This document shows positions 8,162 to 15,398 of a stretch of 18,824 bases of DNA, in pieces. The first letter of the stretch is position 1; each line of letters starts with the position of its first letter. The DNA comes from JAXGPP01 sp964436865. Its GTDB lineage: Bacteria; Planctomycetota; Planctomycetia; Pirellulales; Thermoguttaceae. A program made the position numbers and the translations under genes. The notes under the pieces were generated by a model that did not search any database, was not told the DNA's origin, and worked only from the letters and a program-made list of their open reading frames with translations. The stretch covers positions 1-18,824 of the forward strand of contig CAYTFK010000114.1 of NCBI GenBank assembly GCA_964436865.1. Reading direction: 5' to 3'.

Positions 8162-8599
8162 TTATCCTGCGCGGTTGTACAACTCGACGCTTCCCAGGAC
8201 GCCGATTCCCTTCTCCTGCAAGATTCGCACTGCGCGGTCCGGATCGTCGAAGCGGAACACGAGCACTGCGCGGTCGCCGCTGCGAAAGGTGAAGGCGTAC
8301 ATATACTCGACGTTAAGCCCGGCTTCTTCGACAACGGCCAGGATTCCGGCCAGTCCACCCGGCTGATCGTGAACCTCGATCGCCACCACCGGGGTGACAT
8401 TTACAACCCAGCCGCCGGCCTCGAGGATCTCCTTGGCCTTCTCCCACTGGCGAACCACCATGCGCAGGATGCCAAACTGCGTGGTATCGGCGAGTGAAAG
8501 TGTCAGAATGTTGATCCCGGCCTCGGCCAGCTTGCGGCAAGCCGAACTCAAATGGCCGGGCTTGTTCTCCAGGAACAGCGAGAGTTGATTGATTTTCAT
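8162..8599 (-). CDS. Tandem ACT-domain protein
   Basis: A 145-aa protein made of two ACT domains and nothing else. ACT1 spans about 2-65, with the turn ENKPGHLSSACRKLAEAGIN. ACT2 spans about 70-140, with DQPGGLAGILAVVEEAGLN. ACT domains usually bind amino acids or other small ligands at domain interfaces and regulate enzymes in trans or as fusions. Stand-alone tandem-ACT proteins are known but mostly uncharacterised. ATG at 8599 is preferred over TTG at 8602, as a GGGGA lies seven bases upstream of the ATG. It follows the Gfo/Idh gene by 19 bp and is probably in that operon. Its stop is 3 bp from the convergent tsaB stop, leaving no room for a separate terminator. The ligand is unknown. Confidence 0.85.
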   Translation of the reverse strand: MKINQLSLFLENKPGHLSSACRKLAEAGINILTLSLADTTQFGILRMVVRQWEKAKEILEAGGWVVNVTPVVAIEVHDQPGGLAGILAVVEEAGLNVEYMYAFTFRSGDRAVLVFRFDDPDRAVRILQEKGIGVLGSVELYNRAG

Positions 8600-8618
8600 C
8601 AACGATTCCCCGCGGGAT

Positions 8619-9926
8619 CTACAACGTCCAGCCTTCGCGATACGGGCGCTTGATCAACGGCGCGGCGGCCGGGCAGTCTCGAGCCTGGAGATTCCCGGCG
8701 TCCCAGTCGAGCTTCTGGCCCGTGCGGTAGGAGACGGTGCCCAGCAGGGCGGCCTCGGAGAGCGGGCCGGAATAGCCGAAGTTGCAGGTCGTCGGGCTGC
8801 CCGTCCGGCAACCGTCGATCCATTCGCGATGGTGGCCGACGGAACTGGGAATGGTGGGCGCGGGTGCCTGGAAACCGGTCCACTGCGATTCAGGCAGAAG
8901 CATATGGCGGCCGTAATCGGCCAGCAGCATCCCTTTCTCGCCGACGAACAGTACGGCCGATCCCCAGTCGGGCAAGTTCGCCTCCTTCTGGATCGGCGGC
9001 CGCTTGCCGCCGTCGTACCACGTGAGCTTCACCGGAGGAAGCTCCTCGCGGGCGGGGAACTCGTAGCGCACGATGAGCCACGGCGGGGTGGACTCGGGGT
9101 GCGGCGGCGGCCCTTCGGCGTCGATGCTCGTGGGATACTTCAGCTTGAGCGCCCAGAATGCCAGATCGCTGTAATGGCAGAAGAAGTCGCCCAGGCCACC
9201 GTTGCCGAAATCGGCCCAGCCGCGCCAAGCCCCGGGCAGGTACTTGGAATGATAGGGGCGGAAAGGCGCCGGTCCCAGCCAAAGGTCCCAATCAAGGTAC
9301 TCGGGAACCGACTGCGCCTCGGCCGGCCGGTCGCCGCCAAAATAGCTCGCGCCGCTCCACACGTGCACTTCCTTGACCGGCCCGATGGTGCCCGACTGCA
9401 CCAGTTCGACCACGCGACGGTAGTTGTCGCCGGCGTGGATTTGCGTGCCCATTTGCGTGGCGAGCTTGTTCTCGCGGGCAAGATCGGCCATGAGCCGGGC
9501 TTCGTAGACGCAGTGTGTCAGCGGCTTCTCGCAATAGCAGTGCTTGCCCATCTTCATCGCCATCACGCCGGCCGGCGCGTGGGTATGGTCGGGGGTGCTG
9601 ACCACGACCGCATCGATCTGCTTTTCCATCTCGCCGAGCATCTTGCGGAAGTCGCGGTAGGTTTTCGCCTGAGGAAAGCGCCCCGCGGCGCGAGTGAGGT
9701 TGTTGTTGTCGACATCGCAGAGAGCGACGATATCGACCAGTTCGGTTTCCCTGGCGACCTCGCCGAGATTCGCGCCGCCGCGGCCAGCCACGCCGATTAC
9801 CGCCACCGCAAGCTTCTCGTTGGGCGACTGGGCCCACGCGGGAAGAATCGTCAAACCGGTGGCGATGGCGGCGCTTCCGGCGGCCGAACGGCGAAGAAAC
9901 TGGCGGCGGCTGTAGCGGTTGGACAT
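8619..9926 (-). CDS. Gfo/Idh/MocA family oxidoreductase with Tat-type signal peptide
   Basis: An NAD(P)-dependent oxidoreductase of 435 aa from the ATG at 9926. The N-terminus has a twin-arginine motif, SRRQFLRRS (6-14), then a hydrophobic segment ending AWAQ (30-33). This predicts export of the folded protein with cofactor. The Rossmann motif is VIGVAGRGG (43-51), with CDVDNNN at 70-76. TPDHTH (111-116) and the family EKP motif (133-135, Lys134) follow, and the C-terminal domain includes GDFFCHYSD (246-254). Such proteins usually oxidise or reduce sugar hydroxyls, and the substrate cannot be named from sequence. GGAG six bases before the ATG supports the start over an upstream in-frame ATG at 10031. 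It lies between the isomerase-like gene (88 bp upstream) and the ACT gene (19 bp downstream), suggesting a shared transcript for sugar conversion. Family members with export signals are abundant in planctomycetes. Confidence 0.88.
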   Translation of the reverse strand: MSNRYSRRQFLRRSAAGSAAIATGLTILPAWAQSPNEKLAVAVIGVAGRGGANLGEVARETELVDIVALCDVDNNNLTRAAGRFPQAKTYRDFRKMLGEMEKQIDAVVVSTPDHTHAPAGVMAMKMGKHCYCEKPLTHCVYEARLMADLARENKLATQMGTQIHAGDNYRRVVELVQSGTIGPVKEVHVWSGASYFGGDRPAEAQSVPEYLDWDLWLGPAPFRPYHSKYLPGAWRGWADFGNGGLGDFFCHYSDLAFWALKLKYPTSIDAEGPPPHPESTPPWLIVRYEFPAREELPPVKLTWYDGGKRPPIQKEANLPDWGSAVLFVGEKGMLLADYGRHMLLPESQWTGFQAPAPTIPSSVGHHREWIDGCRTGSPTTCNFGYSGPLSEAALLGTVSYRTGQKLDWDAGNLQARDCPAAAPLIKRPYREGWTL

Positions 9927-10014
9927 GGCGGGCTCCAATGGCAGGATCGTTAGGTTGGCAGGCATTGCGGCAGATCTGGCTTCAGGATAATCGCTGCGGC
10001 CTGGCTTCTCAAGG

Positions 10015-10896
10015 CTACGCGCCGGGGGCAAGGCGGAGCAGGTAGTCGCGCGATTCCGCGAGCGCCGCTTGCATCGCCTCGGGTTCGGGTTCGTGGTGCA
10101 TGAATGGGTTGACGTACCACGAGTATCCGACGTCGGCGAGGGCCGCGAGCCATGGGCTGCAATCGGTGGGGCCGTAGCCGGGTAGCTGCTGGATTCCGTC
10201 GCCCTGTTGCCAGGCGTAGAAGAAAAGCAACTGCTTGCCGATGACGCGGATCGCCTCCTCGACCGACTGTTTCAGACCCTGCACGTGATAAGGGGCCAAT
10301 GCGACCCCCAGCCGCGGATTCCGGTTCAGGTCGACAAATGCCTTGAACGAGTCGAGCGAGTCGAGCAGCGCCTGGCCGTGGTTCTCGATGGCCAGATACG
10401 AGTCGTACTTCTCCGCCAATTCCAGCTCGGGCTTCAGCGCCTCAAGGAAGTCTCTCATGCGCGCCGTCAGTTCGCCAGGGGCGCACGGGCCGGCGCTGCC
10501 CCGAACAGCCACACCGCCGCCGCATTTGCCCAGCAGCTCCGCATAGCGCGGATAGCCGCCGGCGTAGACCGAAAACGCGTACAGTTTGAGGTCCTCGCGG
10601 GCCAGAAGTTCGCTGAGTCCGGCGGGCCCGAGCCGGGCGAGTGCGTCGTCGAGGTGCGGGCAACCGGCGTGCGCTGACCAGATGTCGATGGCCTCGAATC
10701 CCAAGGCGGCGATCCGCCCCGCCGCCTGCTCGATCGGCAGCGACGCGAAGTTGATCGACGAACAGGAGAGGCGCATCCTCCATTTCTCGGCGGCAAAGCC
10801 CTGCAGAACCGCCATTCCGGCCAGACCGGCAGTTCCTGAAGCGAGCTGGCCGAGAAAAGCGCGACGGCCGATTCGAGTAGTCGGAGAGGTTCTCAT
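10015..10896 (-). CDS. Sugar phosphate isomerase/epimerase-like TIM-barrel protein with export signal
   Basis: A 293-aa protein of the xylose-isomerase-like (AP endonuclease 2 fold) family. The N-terminus TRIGRRAFLGQLASG followed by a hydrophobic stretch to about residue 35 resembles a Tat signal, so the protein is probably exported. Typical strand-end features are GFEAIDIWSAH (66-76), AFSVYAG (107-113), AIENHG (169-174, with Glu171 a likely metal ligand) and LGVALAPYH (196-204). The start at ATG 10896 is supported by GGAG seven bases upstream, and an extension to 10950 adds no recognisable sequence. Family members isomerise or epimerise sugars or cyclitols with a divalent metal, and the substrate is not evident. 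It heads the run isomerase > Gfo/Idh oxidoreductase > ACT protein, a pairing common in carbohydrate catabolism. It is divergent from the PduS-like gene. Confidence 0.8.
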   Translation of the reverse strand: MRTSPTTRIGRRAFLGQLASGTAGLAGMAVLQGFAAEKWRMRLSCSSINFASLPIEQAAGRIAALGFEAIDIWSAHAGCPHLDDALARLGPAGLSELLAREDLKLYAFSVYAGGYPRYAELLGKCGGGVAVRGSAGPCAPGELTARMRDFLEALKPELELAEKYDSYLAIENHGQALLDSLDSFKAFVDLNRNPRLGVALAPYHVQGLKQSVEEAIRVIGKQLLFFYAWQQGDGIQQLPGYGPTDCSPWLAALADVGYSWYVNPFMHHEPEPEAMQAALAESRDYLLRLAPGA

Positions 10897-11089
10897 GGCG
10901 TGGCTCCAGGCGGGATGGGGCAGCAGAGACGTCAGGCGACAGGCTACCACCCCTCGGGTGGACGATCAACCATCCGCCGGGCACGGCAGTCACGGCATGG
11001 CGGTCGAGCCAGCTTGCCCGACACAATCGGTAGGCGCGGCAATGCCGGCCGAATTAAGCTATAGTGTTTCGGAAGCCCAAGGGAATTTC
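10897..11089. promoter_or_regulatory. Divergent promoter region between the isomerase gene and the PduS-like gene
   Basis: This 193-bp gap holds a perfect inverted repeat CCACCC-CTC-GGGTGG at 10947-10961, which could be an operator or a hairpin in the isomerase leader. A TATAGT hexamer at 11060-11065 sits 24 bp before the ATG of the PduS-like gene and resembles a -10 box. The sequence 17 bp further upstream does not resemble TTGACA, so the promoter call is weak. Confidence 0.3.
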
Positions 11090-12421
11090 ATGAGCAACAT
11101 CTCCCCAGAGCAACTGGCCGATGCGGGCGTGGTCGGCGCCGGCGGCGCCGGCTTTCCGACCCATGTCAAGCTCTCCGGCAAGGCCGACACGGTCCTCATC
11201 AACGCGGCGGAATGCGAACCGCTCCTCCACAAGGACAAGGAGGTGCTGCGAGAGTATGCCGATGCCGTGCTGGAAGGCGTTGCCCTCGCCATGCGGTCGG
11301 TGGGGGCGAAGCGCGGGGCGATCGGCATCAAGGGGAAGTACCATGACGTGATCGAGCTGCTGTCGAAGAAGCTTGGTCCGGGGATGGACGTGGTTCCACT
11401 TCGCGACGCCTACCCGGCGGGCGACGAGTTCATCCTCGTCTACGACGTGCTGCGCCGAGTGATTCCGCCGGGAGGAATCCCGCTGGCGGTCGGGGCGGTG
11501 GTGATGAATGTCGAGACCGCGATGAACGCCGCCTGGGCGGCCCGGCAGCCGGTCACGGAAAAGTACCTGACAGTCGCCGGCGCGGTGTCCAATCCAGTGA
11601 CGCTCCGCGTGCCGGTGGGCGTGACCCTGGAGGAGTGTGTGGCCGCGGCGGGCGGAGCGACCATCCCGGATGCCAATTACATGGTCGGCGGCGTGATGAT
11701 GGGCTTCCTGCAGGAAGACCACAAGGCCCTGGTGGACAAGACCACCGGCGGCGTGATCGTGCTGCCCGACAGCCATGTGGTGATCCGGCGGCGGCGGCAG
11801 GACTGGCAGCAGATCGTCCGCATCGGCCGCAGCGCCTGCGATCAGTGCAGTTTCTGCACGGAACTGTGCCCCCGCTGGCTGCTCGGACATCCGATCGAAC
11901 CGCACCGGGCGATGCGGAGCCTGGAGTTCAACCTCGTGGGCGAGGCCAACACGATCGGCACGTCGTTCTGCTGCGAGTGCAACCTGTGCAGCCTCTACTC
12001 GTGCCCCGAAGACCTGGATCCGAAGAACGTCTGCTCGCAGAACAAGCGCCGCCTGGCGGGTGAAAAGAAACGCTGGGAGAATCCGCCTTTCAACCCGAAG
12101 CGGCCGGAGCTGCACCTGGAGAATCGCAAGGCCCCCATGGCCCGGCTGATCCAGAAACTGGGCCTGCAGCACTTCAACAACAAGGGACCACTCGACAACC
12201 GTCTGCTCGACGCCCGGCGCGTGGGGATCAAGCTGCGACAGCACATTGGCGCGCCCTGCGAGCCGGTGGTGAGCGTTGGGCAACGGGTGCGGAAAGGGGA
12301 CGCGGTCGGCCGGCGTCCGGTGGCCAACGGCAAGTCGGCCCTGGGCGCGGACGTACACGCATCGATCGACGGCACGGTGACCGCGATCGCCGACGGCGTT
12401 GTCTGGATTGAGAAGAGCTAG
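11090..12421 (+). CDS. PduS-like / RnfC-type flavin and iron-sulfur electron-transfer protein
   Basis: A 443-aa protein close in length and layout to PduS, the cobalamin reductase-associated flavoprotein of propanediol microcompartments, and to RnfC. It has an N-terminal NADH/FMN-binding region (GAGGAGFPTHVKL 17-29, INAAECEPLLHKDKEV 37-52), an SLBB domain (about 158-190) and two [4Fe-4S] motifs. The first motif is C250, C253, C256, C260-P and the second C294, C297, C300, C305-P, with an extra Cys295. A C-terminal RnfC-type barrel-sandwich domain (about 380-443) follows. There are no membrane segments, so it is soluble or shell-bound. The ATG at 11090 has AAGGGA five bases upstream, and an in-frame extension to 10586 is antisense to the neighbouring gene. 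The BMC-T shell gene follows by 18 bp, strongly suggesting an interacting pair that moves electrons into or across a microcompartment shell. Confidence 0.87.
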   Translation: MSNISPEQLADAGVVGAGGAGFPTHVKLSGKADTVLINAAECEPLLHKDKEVLREYADAVLEGVALAMRSVGAKRGAIGIKGKYHDVIELLSKKLGPGMDVVPLRDAYPAGDEFILVYDVLRRVIPPGGIPLAVGAVVMNVETAMNAAWAARQPVTEKYLTVAGAVSNPVTLRVPVGVTLEECVAAAGGATIPDANYMVGGVMMGFLQEDHKALVDKTTGGVIVLPDSHVVIRRRRQDWQQIVRIGRSACDQCSFCTELCPRWLLGHPIEPHRAMRSLEFNLVGEANTIGTSFCCECNLCSLYSCPEDLDPKNVCSQNKRRLAGEKKRWENPPFNPKRPELHLENRKAPMARLIQKLGLQHFNNKGPLDNRLLDARRVGIKLRQHIGAPCEPVVSVGQRVRKGDAVGRRPVANGKSALGADVHASIDGTVTAIADGVVWIEKS

Positions 12422-12439
12422 GACAAGAAAGAACTCCAC

Positions 12440-13000
12440 ATGGCCATGGCACGATCCGTTGGAGCCATTGAGCTCTCCAGCATTGGCATCGGCTACAAAG
12501 TCGAAGACGAGATGCTCAAGGCGGCATCGGTCGAACTGCTGCTGGCGCGCACGATCTGCTCGGGCAAGTACCTGATCGTGATCGGCGGCGGCGTGAGCAA
12601 CGTCGAGGCCGCAATGCAGGCGGGCCTGGCGATTGCCGACGAGGCGATCATCGATCACCTCGTAGTGGCCAACGTCCACGAGTCGGTATTTCCCGCCCTG
12701 GGGCAGTCGGTCACGCTCCACGGTGACGAGACCGGCGCGCTGGGGGTGATCGAGACCTTCAGCGGAGTGAGCGTTCTGGCTGCGGCTGATACCGCGGCAA
12801 AAGCCGCCCGCGTGACGCTGTTCCGCATCCACATTGCCATGGCCCTGGGCGGCAAAGGCCTGTTGCTCATGACCGGATCGGTCGCCGATGTCCGGGCGGG
12901 GGTTCAAGCCGCCGCCGACGAGGTTCGCGCACGGGGCTTGCTGGTCTCGGAGATCGTCATCCCGCGCCCCAGCCGAGAGTTGTTCGGCGATTATCTGTAA
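12440..13000 (+). CDS. Tandem-domain BMC-T microcompartment shell protein, PduT-like
   Basis: A 186-aa protein of two consecutive BMC domains (about 6-92 and 98-186), expected to form a pseudohexameric trimer tile in a bacterial microcompartment shell. GAIELSSIGIGYKVEDEMLKA, TICSGKYLIVIGG and VANVHESV mark the first repeat; LGVIETFS, RIHIAMALGGKG and VIPRPSRELF mark the second. It aligns with PduT end to end, as I recall the Citrobacter/Salmonella protein. The only cysteine is Cys40, matching the Cys in TICPGK of PduT. The position of PduT Cys108, the ligand of the [4Fe-4S] cluster at the trimer pore, appears to be Val112 here. It is 18 bp downstream of the PduS-like gene and is surely cotranscribed. 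No other shell or cargo gene lies in the window. ATG at 12446 is an alternative start. Confidence 0.92.
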   Translation: MAMARSVGAIELSSIGIGYKVEDEMLKAASVELLLARTICSGKYLIVIGGGVSNVEAAMQAGLAIADEAIIDHLVVANVHESVFPALGQSVTLHGDETGALGVIETFSGVSVLAAADTAAKAARVTLFRIHIAMALGGKGLLLMTGSVADVRAGVQAAADEVRARGLLVSEIVIPRPSRELFGDYL

Positions 13001-13012
13001 TCGGCAGACCCG

Positions 13013-15355
13013 CTATCGGTGCCATTCGGGGGCGAGGAAACCGATCGCCTCTTCAAACGTCGCCTTGCGGCGGAAATCGGCCGGATCGTAGGCCGGCCGT
13101 GCGGGATCCGGTTTCAGCCATTGGGGATGGTGGCGGCCGAAATAACTGCCATAAAACTGGTAGTTCGTATCGACCCAGCGGCTGAGGACCATCAGTTCCA
13201 TCTCGGTCAGCATGCGCGTGTGGTCGTGCTTGGAGTTCCGAGCGTCGGCGGGGTTGGTCAACACGGCCATGAGCCCGCTCGCAGGGCACCCCAGACTGCG
13301 GGGTGGCAGGTAGGCACCGTTGTAGTTGCCCCGATCTCCCGAGAGGAAGGAAGTGAATTCGGGGATGATCGGGCCAGCCAGTTCTTTCCTCGCCAGTTCT
13401 TCGTACGAGGTGTTGTAGAACAGGGTGACTTCGCCGGTCAGTCTCAGCCCGCCGGCAGGATTGTCGGCGCCGTGACACTCGACGCACTTGGCGTCGAACA
13501 TCGGCTGGATATCGGTTGGATAGTGAATCACCTGTCCGGCTCGACCGTCGCCGCCATTCTCGACCAGGTCGCAGGGCTGGGGCTGCGGCGTGCTTGGTGC
13601 GCGGAGCAGAGCCCGGGGTATGACGCCTTCCTCCGCAATCGCGGTGCGGTTCGACTGGCCGTGACATCCGTTGCAGGAGCGCACCTCGCCAGCGGCGTAG
13701 TTCACGTAGGTTCGTTCCCGCTGCAACTCCCTGAAATCACCGTCCAGGGCCTGAAAGAAGATGCTGCGGCCAGCCGGCACCACGAAATGGGCGGAACCAT
13801 CGGCTTCCACAGGGACCACTCCCCGTTGCACGCGTGGCCAGAGGGCCGCCTTCCAACTGGAACTGCTGAGCGAAGGCTCCCACCGGCGGCCGGTAGACCA
13901 GTAGCGAGGCAGCGCCTCGTTGATCCGCAGCCACTTGACCGTGCCACGTTCCACTCCTTCCATGCCGCGATAGACGTCGCTGACGACGCACACCGCCTGC
14001 CCGGCGGCCGCGTACTGCGGATCGCGAGCGGGTTCGACGAGCGGTGGCACCGGCCGCGCCACTAGCGGCAACGGATGCCAGCATGAGAGGTTTGCGTCGG
14101 CATGAATGGGGCGGCAGTCCCCGTTGAGGTCCAGAAGGCACAGGGAGTAGGCGTTGGCGACCTCCTTGTAGTGATCACCCGGATTGAGCTTTGCGGATAC
14201 AAGGAACTGGCGGTCGCTCACCGGATAGGGATGCGTGTAGAGCAGGCCGCTGCGGCCCTCGCGATCGTGGGTGTACTCGCCATTGGCCGTGCGAAAATGC
14301 CAGCCGGGTTCGGTATGCCGCTCGACAAACACCGCGGGCGTAATATTGACGACTGCCTGGCGAGGGTCGTCCTGAACGTAGTCGGCTTCGCCCGGCTGCG
14401 GCCCGTAGGTTCGCACCCCTTTGCCGTAGTCGATCAACATCACGGCTCCCACACAGCCGCCTTGGGGAAAGTGGCATGTTCCCACGCACACCAGGCGGTG
14501 GCTGCTGCCAGGAATCGCCTGGGGATACATATAGACCGGCGTGGCGTCGTCCGAGACACCGAACAATTCCTGTGGCCGGCTGCCGTCGGGATTCATCGAC
14601 CAGATGGTCTTGGCGACGCGGGCTCCCTTGTCGATGTATTCCCAGCGGTGGTACATCACCCGCCCATCGTCGAGCACCACGGGGCAGAACTCGCTCACCG
14701 GACTTCGGGTGAGTTGTTCGATCTGGGTGCCGTCGCCGTTCATGCGGTGCAGGACGGGGGCGACCAATGCACCGGAGCCTCCGCAAAGGATCGTGTGCTC
14801 GCAACGGGTGGAGGAGAAGACGATCTTGCCGTCGGGAAGATAGCAGGGATGGACATCATCGGTATGCCATCCGGGGCGCCAGCGGGCGGCCTTCTCAGCT
14901 TCGTCGGGAGGCGGCAGCGATACCTGGCGCAGGCCCGTTCCATCGACGTTCACCTCCCAGATGCGGAACCCGGAATCAGGATCCTGACGAAAATCGAACA
15001 GGATCTTCCGGGCGTCGAACGACAGGCTGATCTTGCCGATAAACCCCTTGCCGCCAGGCAGATTGGCGGCCATGACGACCGGCCGTTCGCTCCGCGTGCG
15101 AAGGTTGAAGACGTAAATGCCGTTCTCGGGAAGGAAGCGGTCGGGACTGGTGCCGTTGTTGATGTCGGTGTAGTAGTGGTCTGACGAATAGGGCTTGCGC
15201 TTGACGAAGACGATCTCGTCAAAGCCCAAATCGCCCGGGTCCGGCGACGCGGGGGTGGAAATGGCGGAATCAGCGCTGGCCGCGGCGGCAAGGGCGATCA
15301 CGAACGTGCATTGCAGCGCGCCGCGCACGAGGAGGCTTCTTGTTGCCGGTCGCAT
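13013..15355 (-). CDS. HzsA-related secreted dihaem c-type protein
   Basis: The protein is 780 aa from the ATG at 15355 (an ATG at 15367 is equally possible). A signal peptide is evident (MRPATRS, hydrophobic core, cut near ASA-DS, residue 28). The N-terminal ~540 residues contain propeller-like repeats such as PDGKIVFSSTR (174-184), NVDGTGLRQ and MNPDGSRPQ. Two c-type haem motifs follow: CNGCH (561-565) and CVECH (624-628), the latter in a cytochrome-c-like context (DIQPMFDAKCVECHG). The arrangement and the opening FDEIVFVKRKPY...SDHYYTDI are typical of proteins related to the alpha subunit of hydrazine synthase, widespread in planctomycetes that do not perform anammox. No beta/gamma hydrazine synthase genes are here, so hydrazine synthesis is not implied and the electron partner is unknown. 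It lies 43 bp after pfkA in the same direction and converges on the BMC-T gene with a 12-bp gap. Confidence 0.78.
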   Translation of the reverse strand: MRPATRSLLVRGALQCTFVIALAAAASADSAISTPASPDPGDLGFDEIVFVKRKPYSSDHYYTDINNGTSPDRFLPENGIYVFNLRTRSERPVVMAANLPGGKGFIGKISLSFDARKILFDFRQDPDSGFRIWEVNVDGTGLRQVSLPPPDEAEKAARWRPGWHTDDVHPCYLPDGKIVFSSTRCEHTILCGGSGALVAPVLHRMNGDGTQIEQLTRSPVSEFCPVVLDDGRVMYHRWEYIDKGARVAKTIWSMNPDGSRPQELFGVSDDATPVYMYPQAIPGSSHRLVCVGTCHFPQGGCVGAVMLIDYGKGVRTYGPQPGEADYVQDDPRQAVVNITPAVFVERHTEPGWHFRTANGEYTHDREGRSGLLYTHPYPVSDRQFLVSAKLNPGDHYKEVANAYSLCLLDLNGDCRPIHADANLSCWHPLPLVARPVPPLVEPARDPQYAAAGQAVCVVSDVYRGMEGVERGTVKWLRINEALPRYWSTGRRWEPSLSSSSWKAALWPRVQRGVVPVEADGSAHFVVPAGRSIFFQALDGDFRELQRERTYVNYAAGEVRSCNGCHGQSNRTAIAEEGVIPRALLRAPSTPQPQPCDLVENGGDGRAGQVIHYPTDIQPMFDAKCVECHGADNPAGGLRLTGEVTLFYNTSYEELARKELAGPIIPEFTSFLSGDRGNYNGAYLPPRSLGCPASGLMAVLTNPADARNSKHDHTRMLTEMELMVLSRWVDTNYQFYGSYFGRHHPQWLKPDPARPAYDPADFRRKATFEEAIGFLAPEWHR

Positions 15356-15398
15356 CCGAGGTCCCATTCTGCCAAAGGAACGTTTTGCCGCTGCCAGT

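Noticed and set aside
10586..11089. In-frame extension of the PduS-like gene by 168 codons
   Set aside because: It runs antisense through the isomerase gene, while the family N-terminus and a good ribosome site coincide with ATG 11090.
11054..12907. 617-codon open frame on the minus strand opposite the PduS/BMC-T genes
   Set aside because: His/Arg/Asp-rich sequence typical of antisense to GC-rich genes, and the plus-strand families are unambiguous.
13013..15355. Evidence for anammox metabolism
   Set aside because: Only an alpha-like protein is present, and such paralogues occur in non-anammox planctomycetes. No other anammox gene is in the window.
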